From Aliarcobacter trophiarum LMG 25534 (lineage in GTDB: Bacteria > Campylobacterota > Campylobacteria > Campylobacterales > Arcobacteraceae): DNA of 64,000 bases. The stretch's first letter is position 1. Every line of letters starts with the position of its first letter. Of the stretch, positions 28,858 through 38,598 are shown piece by piece. Under the pieces are notes generated by a model, which saw nothing but the letters and a program-made list of their open reading frames with translations, ran no database searches and was not told the DNA's origin. The stretch is from the NCBI RefSeq assembly GCF_003355515.1, contig NZ_CP031367.1, positions 1,674,001 through 1,738,000 of the forward strand, written 5' to 3'. The position numbers were made by a program, and so were the translations under genes.

Positions 28858-29484
28858 ATGGATTTTTTTACAAATGAAAATATAGTTTTTTATCTTTTAG
28901 CTTATCTTATAGGCTCTATCCCTTTTGGTCTAATTTTGGCAAAAACTTTTGCTGGAGTTGATATAAAAAATGATGGAAGCAGAAGTATTGGTGCAACAAA
29001 TGTTTTAAGAGTGGTAAAAAAAACAAACCCTACTTTAGCAAAGAAACTAGGAATAGCAACAGTTATTTTAGATGCTCTTAAGGGTACAATTTTACTATTA
29101 GTTGGAATGTTTATTTTTAATTTAAGTGCTGAAACTCTTTGGACTATGGCAGTTTTAAGTGTTTTAGGACACTGCTACTCTATCTATTTAGGACTTGATG
29201 GGGGAAAAGGAGTAGCAACTGGACTTGGAGTTTATATTGTTTTAATTCCTATATCTACACTTATTGGTGCTATTGTTTGGTTTATTTTTGCAAAGCTTTT
29301 AAAAATATCATCTTTATCATCTCTTTTAGCTCTAATTGCAGTAATCATTAGCTCTATTTTTATAAATAATGGTTTAGATATTGGTTCAAACGCACCTATG
29401 TACATAATTGCATTTATTATTGTATATAAACATATTCCAAATATTATAAGACTCTTAAAAGGTGAGGAGAAAAAAGTAGTATGA
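28858..29484 (+). CDS. plsY: Acyl-phosphate:glycerol-3-phosphate acyltransferase PlsY
   Basis: A 208-residue membrane protein with five hydrophobic segments. PlsY motifs: YLIGSIPFGLILAK, GSRSIGATNVLRV, and GLDGGKGVATGLGV. I chose the ATG at 28858 behind an AAAGG site; an open frame running back to 28642 crosses nadA and its promoter and is rejected. PlsY transfers acyl from acyl-phosphate to glycerol-3-phosphate, the first step of phospholipid synthesis. folB overlaps its stop by four bases. Confidence 0.94.
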   Translation: MDFFTNENIVFYLLAYLIGSIPFGLILAKTFAGVDIKNDGSRSIGATNVLRVVKKTNPTLAKKLGIATVILDALKGTILLLVGMFIFNLSAETLWTMAVLSVLGHCYSIYLGLDGGKGVATGLGVYIVLIPISTLIGAIVWFIFAKLLKISSLSSLLALIAVIISSIFINNGLDIGSNAPMYIIAFIIVYKHIPNIIRLLKGEEKKVV

Positions 29485-29792
29485 CAATAGAGGTAGAAAA
29501 CCTTACTTTTAAATGTATTGTTGGAATTTTGGATTTTGAAAGAAAAAAAAAACAAAGGGTTATAATCAATCTTAGTTTTGATTATAGTTTTAGTGAAAAC
29601 AATTTTATTGATTATGCAGAAGTTGTAAATCTTGTAAAGAAAACTATGAAAGAGAATAAATTTGAACTTCTTGAAGATGCTATAATAACAATTAATAAAC
29701 TCCTTGAAGATAGCTATTGTGTAAAAAATATAAAATTAAAAATATCAAAACCAAATATCTTAAAAAATTGTATTGTAAGCCTCTCTTCTTAA
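29481..29792 (+). CDS. folB: Dihydroneopterin aldolase (FolB-like)
   Basis: A 103-residue protein of the tunnelling fold. The N-terminal phrase TFKCIVGILDFERKKKQRV resembles the FolB start (GxxGxxxxERxxxQ), and the later KNIKLKISKPN strand has the KPxA-like end. FolB makes 6-hydroxymethyldihydropterin for folate. It is short and diverged (usual 115-120), so a folX-like relative is possible. Its start overlaps plsY by four bases. Confidence 0.78.
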   Translation: MTIEVENLTFKCIVGILDFERKKKQRVIINLSFDYSFSENNFIDYAEVVNLVKKTMKENKFELLEDAIITINKLLEDSYCVKNIKLKISKPNILKNCIVSLSS

Positions 29793-29847
29793 AAAAATTT
29801 AGTAACTTTATGGTAAAATCCTTCATTTTTAAAAAAAGGATTTTATC

Positions 29848-30462
29848 TTGAGAAAAATTATTGTTGCTTGTGCTTTATTGTCTGGAACTTATCTTTTAGC
29901 AGATACGACTATGTGTTTTAAAGAAAATCATCCATCTATGTCTACTATTGAGAGTGTACCATTAGAAGGTGGAGCTTGTGGTGGGAAATTCTCTATAAAT
30001 GATATGAAGAAAAAAGGCTGGCTTGTTGATGATATTAAAATAAATGGTTCTAGTTATATCTATATTTTGAAGACTCAAGACCACGGTAAAGCTATAGCTG
30101 GAGTTGCACCATCTGGAATCAGCCAAGAGCAAATGGAAGCAAACATAATTGCTAAGCTTGAAGCAAAACAAGAAGCGGAAGAGGAAGCTCTTATAATAAA
30201 AGAGAATCAAGCTATGTTATCAGAAGCTAGAGATTTATACACAACTCAATGTCAAAGTTGTCATGGAGAAAAAGGTGATAAAACAAAAGGTGATTCAAAG
30301 CTTAAAAATTTAAGCCAAAAAGATATGGAACAAGCATTAAAAGATTATGAGCTAGGAATTAGTGAAGAGAAAAGAAGCTCTATTTATGGACCTGCACATA
30401 TTAATTATTTAAATAACAAAAGCATAAAAGGTATAAAAACTTATTTAGATAGTATTCAATAA
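29848..30462 (+). CDS. Periplasmic mono-haem cytochrome c
   Basis: A 204-residue protein starting at TTG behind AAAAAGGA. Residues 1-18 are a signal peptide (RKIIVACALLSGTYLLADT). The first half, with cysteines near 25 and 46, is not a family I recognise. Residues 110-120 are Glu/Ala-rich and helical. The C-terminal half is a class I cytochrome c with CQSCHGEKGD near 133 and IKGIKTYL at its end. It may carry electrons to terminal oxidases or peroxidase; the partner is not known. The gene stands alone and ends in a hairpin. Confidence 0.8.
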   Translation: MRKIIVACALLSGTYLLADTTMCFKENHPSMSTIESVPLEGGACGGKFSINDMKKKGWLVDDIKINGSSYIYILKTQDHGKAIAGVAPSGISQEQMEANIIAKLEAKQEAEEEALIIKENQAMLSEARDLYTTQCQSCHGEKGDKTKGDSKLKNLSQKDMEQALKDYELGISEEKRSSIYGPAHINYLNNKSIKGIKTYLDSIQ

Positions 30463-30500
30463 TTTTAAAGGGCATCTGCTCTTTAAAATTATATTTTATC
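30461..30500 (+). terminator. Terminator of the cytochrome c gene
   Basis: 13-bp stem (AATTTTAAAGGGC paired with GCTCTTTAAAATT, one G-U or bulge) around a short loop, followed by ATATTTTAT. It starts at the stop codon. Confidence 0.6.
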
Positions 30501-30555
30501 TATCTACTCAACTATTTAAAACTTCAAAATATAAAAAACAAAAGGACAAAACTAG

Positions 30556-31653
30556 ATGGATGCTTATGAATATAGCGAACTATTAAAACTACTTAACACA
30601 AAACTAAACAACATAAAAGGTATTTTAAAACCTGATTTATTAAATCAAAGATTACAAGAGATAGTAGAGCTAGAAGCTAGTCAAGATTTTTGGAGTGATG
30701 TTGAAACTGCCACAAAAATTGGTATTGAGAAAAATAGAATCTTAGGTAAATTAAATAAATTCAATAAAGCCTTTGAGTCTTTAAATGGAACAAATGAGCT
30801 TTATGAGATGGCAAATAGTGAAAAAGATGAAGATACTATGGAACTACTTTATGAAGAAGCTAGTGATTTAGAGGCTTTGATAAAATCTACTGAAATATCT
30901 GTAATGCTCTCAAATCCTGATGATGCTTTAAATGCAATTGTTACAATACATCCAGGAGCTGGTGGAACAGAGAGCCAAGATTGGGCTTCAATACTATATA
31001 GAATGTATTTAAGATGGGCAGAAAGAAATGATTTTAAAGTTGAAGTATTGGATTATCAAGCTGGAGATGAAGCTGGTATAAAAGATGTGAGTTTTATTAT
31101 TAGAGGTGAAAATGCCTATGGATATTTAAAAACTGAAAATGGAATTCATAGATTAGTTCGTATCTCTCCATTTGATTCAAATGCAAAAAGACATACATCT
31201 TTTACATCAGTTATGGTAAGCCCAGAAATTGACGATAATATTGATATTGTAATTGAAGATAAAGATATTAGAATTGATACATATCGTGCAAGTGGTGCTG
31301 GTGGGCAACATGTAAATAAGACTGAAAGTGCAATTAGAATTACTCATATAAAAACAGGTATTGTTGTTCAATGTCAAAATGATAGATCTCAACATAAAAA
31401 TAAAGATAGTGCTTTTAAAATGTTAAAATCAAAACTATATGAACTTGAACTGGAAAAACAAAGAGCTTCAAAAGATAGTGGAGATAAAAGTGAAATTGGT
31501 TGGGGACATCAAATAAGATCTTATGTACTACAACCATATCAACAAGTAAAAGATAGTAGAAGTAACATAGGATACTCAAATGTAGAAGCTATTTTAGATG
31601 GTGATATTACAAAAATGATGGAAGATGTTTTAATAGCAAGTAGCTCTAACTAA
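30556..31653 (+). CDS. prfB: Peptide chain release factor 2
   Basis: A 365-residue RF2. The stop-codon tripeptide SPF is at 204-206 ([12 protein letters not shown]), which is RF2 rather than the PxT of RF1, and the peptidyl-transferase motif GGQ is at 249-251 ([13 protein letters not shown]). It releases peptides at UGA and UAA. The reading frame is continuous: there is no CTTTGA frameshift site near codon 25, so the usual RF2 autoregulation is absent. AAAGGA precedes the ATG. A strong terminator follows. Confidence 0.96.
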   Translation: MDAYEYSELLKLLNTKLNNIKGILKPDLLNQRLQEIVELEASQDFWSDVETATKIGIEKNRILGKLNKFNKAFESLNGTNELYEMANSEKDEDTMELLYEEASDLEALIKSTEISVMLSNPDDALNAIVTIHPGAGGTESQDWASILYRMYLRWAERNDFKVEVLDYQAGDEAGIKDVSFIIRGENAYGYLKTENGIHRLVRISPFDSNAKRHTSFTSVMVSPEIDDNIDIVIEDKDIRIDTYRASGAGGQHVNKTESAIRITHIKTGIVVQCQNDRSQHKNKDSAFKMLKSKLYELELEKQRASKDSGDKSEIGWGHQIRSYVLQPYQQVKDSRSNIGYSNVEAILDGDITKMMEDVLIASSSN

Positions 31654-31676
31654 TATCTATAAAAGGTTATATAATA

Positions 31677-31712
31677 AAAAAGGCTAGAAGAAAATCTTCT
31701 AGCCTTTTTCTA
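31677..31712. terminator. Strong bidirectional terminator between prfB and rpsR
   Basis: 15-bp perfect stem AAAAAGGCTAGAAGA/TCTTCTAGCCTTTTT with AAA loop; A-run and T-run on the two sides allow use in both directions. Confidence 0.9.
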
Positions 31713-31728
31713 TTTTCATAAAAGAATA

Positions 31729-31995
31729 TTATAAAAATGATTTTGAATATGCACTATCTGATACATTTTGAGTATCAACTATATATGGAACAAGTGCCAT
31801 ATGTCTTGCTCTTTTAATTGCTTTTTCTACCATCTCTTGAGAGTTTTTAGAATTTCCTGTAAGTCTTCTAGGCATAATTTTACCTCTTTCACTCATAGAA
31901 ATTTTTAAAAGCTCAATATTTTTATAATCAATAAAATCTACTTTCATTTCAGTATATTTACAAGATTTTTTTCCGTATTTTCTTCTTTCAGCCAT
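31729..31995 (-). CDS. rpsR: 30S ribosomal protein S18
   Basis: An 88-residue basic protein. [23 protein letters not shown] then [27 protein letters not shown] match S18. S18 binds S6 on the 30S platform; rpsF is two genes upstream. An N-terminal KSCKY holds a single cysteine. The last residues KSFL are a short extension. It follows ssb by 17 bases in the rpsF-ssb-rpsR operon found in many bacteria. (Residue runs quoted are partial.). Confidence 0.95.
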   Translation of the reverse strand: MAERRKYGKKSCKYTEMKVDFIDYKNIELLKISMSERGKIMPRRLTGNSKNSQEMVEKAIKRARHMALVPYIVDTQNVSDSAYSKSFL

Positions 31996-32012
31996 TTTTA
32001 ACTCCTTATTTT

Positions 32013-32504
32013 CTAAAACGGTATTTCGTCATCAATATCAATTTCAGGAATATTTTGCTCAACTCTTGCTTGAGTTACTCTCCCTGCACCTTGATTTGGA
32101 TTATAAGATGGTTCAGCATATTGCTCTTTTGGAGCTTGATTATAAGAGTTATTCCCATAAGAACCACTCTCGCTTGAACCTTTACTATCCAACATTTTCA
32201 TCTCTTCAACTCTCAAACTATGTCTACTTCTAGAACTTCCATCTTGTGCAGTCCATTGTTCAAGAACTAATCTTCCCTCAAGTAAAACTTTAGAGCCTTT
32301 TTTTAAATATTGGTTTGCAACTTCTGCACTTCTTCCAAACATATTAAACTCTAAAAAACAAACTTCTTCTTTTTGTTCACCTGTTTGTGATTTATATTTA
32401 TATGATGAAGCAATTGAACTTTTAGCAACTGCTGAACCGCTAGGTAGGTATTTTAACTCAATATCTCTTGTAAGATTTCCAACCATAATTGTTTTGTTAT
32501 ACAT
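32013..32504 (-). CDS. ssb: Single-stranded DNA-binding protein
   Basis: A 163-residue SSB. The OB fold covers about 1-105 ([22 protein letters not shown]-type [11 protein letters not shown]). A Gln/Asn/Gly-rich flexible linker follows. The acidic tail [10 protein letters not shown] ends at the last residue, the docking site for replication and repair partners. It sits between rpsF and rpsR, the classic order. Complete, with no anomaly. Confidence 0.97.
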   Translation of the reverse strand: MYNKTIMVGNLTRDIELKYLPSGSAVAKSSIASSYKYKSQTGEQKEEVCFLEFNMFGRSAEVANQYLKKGSKVLLEGRLVLEQWTAQDGSSRSRHSLRVEEMKMLDSKGSSESGSYGNNSYNQAPKEQYAEPSYNPNQGAGRVTQARVEQNIPEIDIDDEIPF

Positions 32505-32527
32505 AAAAGGCTCCTTATTTTAAAATG

Positions 32528-32884
32528 TTATTTTGAAGCTCTTTTTATAGCTTCTTCACTCATTTTAGTCCAAGAACCAACCTCTTTTTTAGTTTCATAT
32601 TTAATAAACATAAATCTAATAAGCTCTTCGTTGTTTCTATAGTTTCTCTCAATTTCTGCGATTGAGTTTGCTGGTGCTTTAAAATAGATTACATAGTAGT
32701 AACCTCTTTTACATTTTTCGATTTCGTATGCTAACTCTTTAATACCAATATTTTCAGTTGCAACTATCTCTGCACCATTTTTTTCAAATAGAGCTTTAAC
32801 CCCATCAAGTTGTGCTACAGTCTCTTCTTCAGTTAATGTAGGCTTTAAAATAAACATTGTTTCATAATGTTTTAATTTTGACAT
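32528..32884 (-). CDS. rpsF: 30S ribosomal protein S6
   Basis: A 118-residue protein. It starts with KLKHYETMFILKPTLTEEE, has the GIKELAYEIEKCKRGYYYV core, and ends in a basic tail. It forms a heterodimer with S18 on the 30S platform. A possible leader hairpin (32905-32936) lies 21 bases upstream and could be the S6:S18 autoregulatory site. The promoter probably lies inside the 3' end of holA or in the 81-base gap. Confidence 0.95.
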   Translation of the reverse strand: MSKLKHYETMFILKPTLTEEETVAQLDGVKALFEKNGAEIVATENIGIKELAYEIEKCKRGYYYVIYFKAPANSIAEIERNYRNNEELIRFMFIKYETKKEVGSWTKMSEEAIKRASK

Positions 32885-32904
32885 TCGTTCTCCTTATAGA
32901 TTGT

Positions 32905-32936
32905 GCCGATTTTCTTTACATTTCCATTTCATCAGC
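32905..32936 (-). promoter_or_regulatory. Candidate S6:S18 leader hairpin before rpsF
   Basis: On the minus strand GCTGAT (32931-32936) can pair with ATCGGC (32905-32910), one G-U pair, with a 20-base purine-rich loop. It is in the place where S6:S18 leader motifs occur in other bacteria. The bulged CCG of that motif is not clearly seen, so this is tentative. Confidence 0.3.
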
Positions 32937-32965
32937 AAGGATATTTATTTGTAAAGTTTGGGATT

Positions 32966-33952
32966 TTATCTAAATAAAACTATAAATTTTCTTAAACTTG
33001 CTTGTAAATATAAATTTATATTATCTATTTTCTCTGTTTTTATAGCTAGTTCTAAATTTAAAATATACTCTAACATCCCCAAAAATTGTTTTGGTTTTAT
33101 ATTTATTGCTAATTTTGATTTTTTCTCCCAAATATGCTTTGGAGGATTGTATCCCAAAACCTCAATAGGGTTTACAACAGAAAAAATTCTAGCATGAGAA
33201 CTAATCATAAATAGTTGTTGAATAAATGAGCTAATTTGATTTAAAATAAAAATCTCATTTAAACCCTCTTCCAATAGAAGAGCTAAATCATTCCCTATAT
33301 CTTTAAAAGCAATTAAATCATATAAGAAATCATCAAAATTTACACTTCCTACTCCAAAACAGTGTAAATCAACAAGTTTTGTAGTAACTTTTTCATTTAA
33401 AATAAGCAATTTATTTAAATCATTTGTACTAAGAGAGATATCTTGTTTATGCATAAAATAGAGATGATTTAATGCACTCTCATCATAATCTATTTTTAAT
33501 CTTTTTGCTTCATTTTGTAAAAAAGCTAATGCTTCATTTGTCATTAAAGCAAAAAACCTAACTGCACAAGCATTTTGTTTAGCACTAAAACTACTCTCCA
33601 TAGATTTAAAATCTACATCTCCCATACAAGCCAAAATAAGAGTACTATCTTTATTTGTATTTGCAGCTTCAACTAGAATATCTAGCTCTTTTTTTGGAAT
33701 TTTTTTATCTATTTTCACCAAAATTACATTATTTGATGAAAATAAAGATGACTGAAGAAGTCTATCCTTTGTATATTTAAAGTTATACTCTTCAAAATAT
33801 AGTTTCTCTATCTCTTCATCTTTTGCTATTAACTTTGAAACTAAATATGAGTATTGCTCAACCAAAAATGTTGATTGACCATAAAACATATAAGAACTAA
33901 ATCTTTTGTTTGCCTTTAAATATTTATCAAATTCACTTTTATACATAGGCAA
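32966..33952 (-). CDS. holA: DNA polymerase III delta subunit
   Basis: A 328-residue clamp-loader subunit. The N-terminus YMFYGQSTFLVEQYS is the degenerate AAA+ Walker region of HolA (FYGxDxFL). VDFKSMESSF, a KDISLSTNDLNKL-type helix and DLIAFKDIGNDLALLLEEG fit the lid and collar. It opens the sliding clamp. The TTG at 33952 has AGGG seven bases upstream; the ATG at 33946 is a possible alternative start. The order holA then rpsF is as in other Campylobacterota (from memory). Confidence 0.85.
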   Translation of the reverse strand: MPMYKSEFDKYLKANKRFSSYMFYGQSTFLVEQYSYLVSKLIAKDEEIEKLYFEEYNFKYTKDRLLQSSLFSSNNVILVKIDKKIPKKELDILVEAANTNKDSTLILACMGDVDFKSMESSFSAKQNACAVRFFALMTNEALAFLQNEAKRLKIDYDESALNHLYFMHKQDISLSTNDLNKLLILNEKVTTKLVDLHCFGVGSVNFDDFLYDLIAFKDIGNDLALLLEEGLNEIFILNQISSFIQQLFMISSHARIFSVVNPIEVLGYNPPKHIWEKKSKLAINIKPKQFLGMLEYILNLELAIKTEKIDNINLYLQASLRKFIVLFR

Positions 33953-33977
33953 AATATTACCCTAAGTTTACTTTTAT

Positions 33978-33983
33978 TATAAT
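33978..33983 (+). promoter_or_regulatory. -10 box of fliW
   Basis: TATAAT 35 bases before the fliW ATG; TTTTAT just upstream. A GG site at 34010-34013 is the ribosome-binding site. Confidence 0.5.
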
Positions 33984-34018
33984 TTTTATTAATTTTAATA
34001 ATTAAAAAGGGGTTTGTT

Positions 34019-34393
34019 ATGTATAAAATTGTTCTTCCTATTTTAGGATTTGAAGCTTTTTCAAAAGTTGATGTTGAAAAGGTAGATGAGTTTGTTGCTT
34101 TTTTAAAGTTTGAAGATGGTTCTAAAATATCTATTGTAAATATAAATATTTTAAATAAAGTTTCATTTGATTTTCAAATTGATAATAAAACTTTAGAAGC
34201 TTTAAAAATAAAATCAAAAGATGATTTCTCTACTCATTTTATTTTAGTTTCACAAGATCCAATTGAACACTCAATTATAAATCTAGTTTCTCCAATTTTT
34301 ATAAATGAAAAAGAGAAACTAGTTGGTCAATATGTTACAAATGAAAAGGTTGAACCATATCTAGCCTCTTTGAATAAGTGTATAAGCTTATAA
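34019..34393 (+). CDS. fliW: Flagellar assembly factor FliW
   Basis: A 124-residue protein. PILGFEAF near residue 7 corresponds to the FliW start LPGFE, and the late INLVSPIFINEKEKLVGQYV to the family NLxAPIVIN...G.Q. FliW binds flagellin and the regulator CsrA and so balances filament growth and flagellin translation. No flagellar genes are nearby, which is common. Its 3' end overlaps the convergent RNase gene by six bases. Confidence 0.85.
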   Translation: MYKIVLPILGFEAFSKVDVEKVDEFVAFLKFEDGSKISIVNINILNKVSFDFQIDNKTLEALKIKSKDDFSTHFILVSQDPIEHSIINLVSPIFINEKEKLVGQYVTNEKVEPYLASLNKCISL

Positions 34394-36235
34394 TATTTTA
34401 GCAACTATTATTTTAGTTGCTAAATTACTCGATACTATTTTTACTTTATGTTTTGAAAATAGTTTCTGTCCTTTATAATTTTCAATTACAACTTTAAGCC
34501 CAAACATTTTATCAATGCAAACTGCTTTTGCTCTTTCTACATCAACTATTTTTACTCTAATTTCATTTCCAATATTATCTTTTGCCCATCTTGCATAAGT
34601 TCTATCTTCAAAATCCCAAACAAGTTTATCTATATTTCTCTCTTGTTCTGAAATATGTGTACAGATATCATCTATCTCTTTTGGTAATTTCTTACTCTTT
34701 AAAATTCTATGCAATATCAAATCAGAATATCTTCTAATAGGACTTGTAAAGTGTGAATATGATTTAAAACCTAAACCAAAATGCCCCAAATTTTTTGAGG
34801 AATATTTTGCTTGTGTAAGGCTTTGAATAATAAGCTCATCAATCTCTTCTCTTAGAAGTAATTTATCTGCCTCTTCTTGAATATGAGCTATTGTTTGGTG
34901 AACATCATCTTTGATTTTTGCTTTTACTCCAAGAATATTTACATCATCAATTAGCTTTGATAGAGCCTTAAAATTTGGCTCTTCATGAACTCTAAAAATT
35001 CCTAAAGTTCCAACTTTTTTACTAGCTTCAATATTTGCTAATAACATACACTCCTCTATTAGCTGATGAGAAGCTGTTGATTTTTCAATTTCAACACTTT
35101 GAAGAAGTTGATTTTTTAGCTTTAACCTATTTTCTTGAGACCTAAAGTCATAACCCTTTTTAAGTCTATCTTTTCTAAGCTTTTTTGTAACTTCATAAAG
35201 AGGAAGAAGATAGTCAAAAATCCTCTTCTCATTTTCATTATATTGGTCAAAATTATTTTCTAAAACCCTATCAATTCTCCCATATGAGAAATTTCTATGG
35301 TTTTTTATAATAGCAGTAAAAAGTTCACTGCTTTTTACTTTTAGATTTTTTAAGTCCAGTTTTAATTTAAAAACATATGCATATCTATCTATACCTTCTT
35401 TTAAGGAACATAAGTTTTCACTTAAAATTGATGGTAACATAGGAAGTGTTCTAGTTGGTAAATATATAGTTGAAGATTTCTTATATGCTAAAGTATCTAA
35501 AGAACTACCCTCTTTTACAAAATATGAAACATCTGCAATTGCAACAAAAAGAGTGCTATCTTTTTCATCAAAATATATTGCATCATCATGATCTTTTGCA
35601 CTATTTGGATCTATTGTACAAAATGGCAGCTCTCTTAAATCAACTCTTTGGTTTTCATCTTCAATAAACTCATCTACTTCAATTTTTTGCTCATCTCTAT
35701 AAAGTTCTTCATAAATGTACAAACTAATAAATTCATCTATCTTTGGCTCATCTAAATTCCCAATAAACTTAATCTCTTTAAACTCTTTGTTGTCTATTAT
35801 TAAAACATCACCATTTTTATAAGTTTTTGTATTTTTACTAGCTAACTCTATATTCTCTTTTAATGTAAAAAATGAACTATCTTCAACATATACTAAAATT
35901 TCAGCTTTTTTCCCATCAAGTACTTTTGTAACTTTTGCTTTAATCTTACTTCTTGGGTTAAAAACTCTTTTTGCCAAAACTAAATCATTGTTAAATGCTC
36001 CATTTAAATAATCTAACTCTATTTTTATATTTTTTATAGGATTTAGTAAATCTTCTAAAATAGCAAAATTTTTATCTATTTTTAAAATCCCTATTTTATA
36101 CTTTGAATTTATCTCAAAATCTTCACCAACTTTTATAATAATCTCATCTTTTATATAGCTATTAATTACTCTTTTTTCATCTTGAGAAAAATCAAATATC
36201 TTCTTTTCAATTTTTGTAAATATATCTTTTAACAA
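34388..36235 (-). CDS. rnr: RNase II/RNase R-family 3'-5' exoribonuclease
   Basis: A 615-residue protein from a TTG start behind AAAGGA. The N-terminus has cold-shock-like domains to about 180. The RNB domain begins with CTIDPNSAKDHDDAIYFDE (around 205-222), the magnesium-binding aspartates. It continues with YLPTRTLPMLP, NLCSLKEG and the late HFTSPIRRYSDLILHRIL. The C-terminal S1 domain is short or absent, giving a smaller protein than E. coli RNase R (813). It degrades RNA processively. The C-terminal codons carry a perfect hairpin. Confidence 0.87.
   Translation of the reverse strand: MLKDIFTKIEKKIFDFSQDEKRVINSYIKDEIIIKVGEDFEINSKYKIGILKIDKNFAILEDLLNPIKNIKIELDYLNGAFNNDLVLAKRVFNPRSKIKAKVTKVLDGKKAEILVYVEDSSFFTLKENIELASKNTKTYKNGDVLIIDNKEFKEIKFIGNLDEPKIDEFISLYIYEELYRDEQKIEVDEFIEDENQRVDLRELPFCTIDPNSAKDHDDAIYFDEKDSTLFVAIADVSYFVKEGSSLDTLAYKKSSTIYLPTRTLPMLPSILSENLCSLKEGIDRYAYVFKLKLDLKNLKVKSSELFTAIIKNHRNFSYGRIDRVLENNFDQYNENEKRIFDYLLPLYEVTKKLRKDRLKKGYDFRSQENRLKLKNQLLQSVEIEKSTASHQLIEECMLLANIEASKKVGTLGIFRVHEEPNFKALSKLIDDVNILGVKAKIKDDVHQTIAHIQEEADKLLLREEIDELIIQSLTQAKYSSKNLGHFGLGFKSYSHFTSPIRRYSDLILHRILKSKKLPKEIDDICTHISEQERNIDKLVWDFEDRTYARWAKDNIGNEIRVKIVDVERAKAVCIDKMFGLKVVIENYKGQKLFSKHKVKIVSSNLATKIIVAKIL
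34397..34424. terminator. Hairpin inside the 3' end of the RNase gene, downstream of fliW
   Basis: Perfect 11-bp arms TTTAGCAACTA/TAGTTGCTAAA with TTATTT loop. It lies four bases after the fliW stop and within the last codons of the convergent gene. There is no T-run, so it may block readthrough or protect the 3' end. Confidence 0.4.
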
Positions 36236-36296
36236 CTCTTATCCTTTTATTTGCACTATTATATAGTTTTTCTTTTAAATCTAATATTTATCTATA

Positions 36297-36308
36297 TTTT
36301 TGTATAAT
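36297..36308 (+). promoter_or_regulatory. ilvC promoter
   Basis: T-run then G then TATAAT (36303-36308), 35 bases before the ilvC ATG. The 108-base gap holds no leader peptide or attenuator that I can see. Confidence 0.6.
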
Positions 36309-36342
36309 CTTGCTAAATTTTTAAAAAACAGAGGGTAGATAA

Positions 36343-37365
<1,023 letters not shown>

Positions 37366-37368
37366 AAA

Positions 37369-37392
37369 TTTTAAGAGCTTCTGCTCTTAAAA
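37369..37392 (+). terminator. Hairpin after ilvC
   Basis: Perfect 10-bp stem TTTTAAGAGC/GCTCTTAAAA with TTCT loop, five bases after the stop. It is followed by TAACTTAATA rather than a pure T-run. Confidence 0.55.
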
Positions 37393-37405
37393 TAACTTAA
37401 TATTT

Positions 37406-38557
37406 ATGACAAAAAAAATAAGAAAAAAACGAAAAATATCTCCTATAAAAAAAAGCCTAAGAAAGAAAAATCTTGCTAGAAATTTTATTGTGCTTTTATC
37501 TCTTATTTTTATACTCCTACTTTTTGCTTATTTTTTCTTGAGTAAAAATAATCAAGTAGTAAAACCTTCAGAAAAAAACAATATTCTACAATCTCAAAAA
37601 ACATATTCAAATGATGAAGTTATGGAAGAGGTTCTTAAAAATATATATCCAAATAGTAAAGATAATATATTAGAAAAGAAAGATGATGAAAAACTTGAGT
37701 TTGAAAAAGATATTAAAAAAGAAGTTTTAGAGAAACAAAAAGAGATTGAAAGTAGTAAAAAAGTTGAAAAAACTATCGAACAAAAACCTACAAAAGAGAT
37801 AGAAGAAGAGATAATTGAAGATAAAAAAGAGTTAAAAGAAGCAAAGACAAGTGAAAAATACCCCATAGTAACAAAAAAAGATAGCTATAAATATGACTTA
37901 CAAGCTAAACCCAAACTAGTAATTATTATAGATGATGTTGTCTCAAAATCTCAAAAAGATAAGATTTTAAATATTGGTTATCCAATAAACATCTCTTTTT
38001 TACCTCCTACAAATGAACATAAAGAGTCTGCTCAAATAGCACAAAATCTACCATTTTATATGATACATTTTCCAATGCAAGCTTCAAAAAACTTTAAAAA
38101 TAGTGAAGTTGATACTTTAAATATAAGTCATAGCTACGAAAAAATTGAAGAAAGAGTAAAAAAATTAAGAGATTGGTATCCAAATGCAACTTATACAAAT
38201 AACCACACAGGTTCAGTATTTACAGAAAATTATGAATCTATGGATATGCTTTTTCGTGCTTTAAAAAAGTATAATTTTATCTTTGTAGATAGTAAAACAA
38301 CACCAAATAGTGTAGCAAAAGAGCTCTCTGTAAAATACCAAATGCCATATATTGTAAGAGACACTTTTTTAGATAATGATAGAAATTTCACAGCAATCCA
38401 GAATCAACTAAAAGATGCTATAAAAGTTGCTAAAAAAGATGGTTATGCAGTAGCTATTGGGCATCCATACGATATTACAATAAAGGTCTTAAAAGAGTCT
38501 AAACACCTTTTAAATGATGTTGAACCAATATTCTTAAACAAACTTCCATATTTATAA
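37406..38557 (+). CDS. Divergent polysaccharide deacetylase family protein (YibQ-like)
   Basis: A 383-residue protein. A very basic N-terminus (1-27) precedes a transmembrane anchor (about 28-47). A Lys/Glu-rich linker with possible coiled coil runs to about 150. Residues 165-383 form the divergent deacetylase domain: KLVIIIDDV, YPINISFLPP, YMIHFPMQA, TNNHTGSVFT and the late VAIGHPYD. The domain faces the periplasm. Members of this family lack a proven substrate; a role at the cell wall is inference. It follows the ilvC terminator closely and precedes dprA. Confidence 0.8.
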   Translation: MTKKIRKKRKISPIKKSLRKKNLARNFIVLLSLIFILLLFAYFFLSKNNQVVKPSEKNNILQSQKTYSNDEVMEEVLKNIYPNSKDNILEKKDDEKLEFEKDIKKEVLEKQKEIESSKKVEKTIEQKPTKEIEEEIIEDKKELKEAKTSEKYPIVTKKDSYKYDLQAKPKLVIIIDDVVSKSQKDKILNIGYPINISFLPPTNEHKESAQIAQNLPFYMIHFPMQASKNFKNSEVDTLNISHSYEKIEERVKKLRDWYPNATYTNNHTGSVFTENYESMDMLFRALKKYNFIFVDSKTTPNSVAKELSVKYQMPYIVRDTFLDNDRNFTAIQNQLKDAIKVAKKDGYAVAIGHPYDITIKVLKESKHLLNDVEPIFLNKLPYL

Positions 38558-38598
38558 AATTTTAGTTAAAATAAAAATAAAAATTATCAAGGTTTTTT

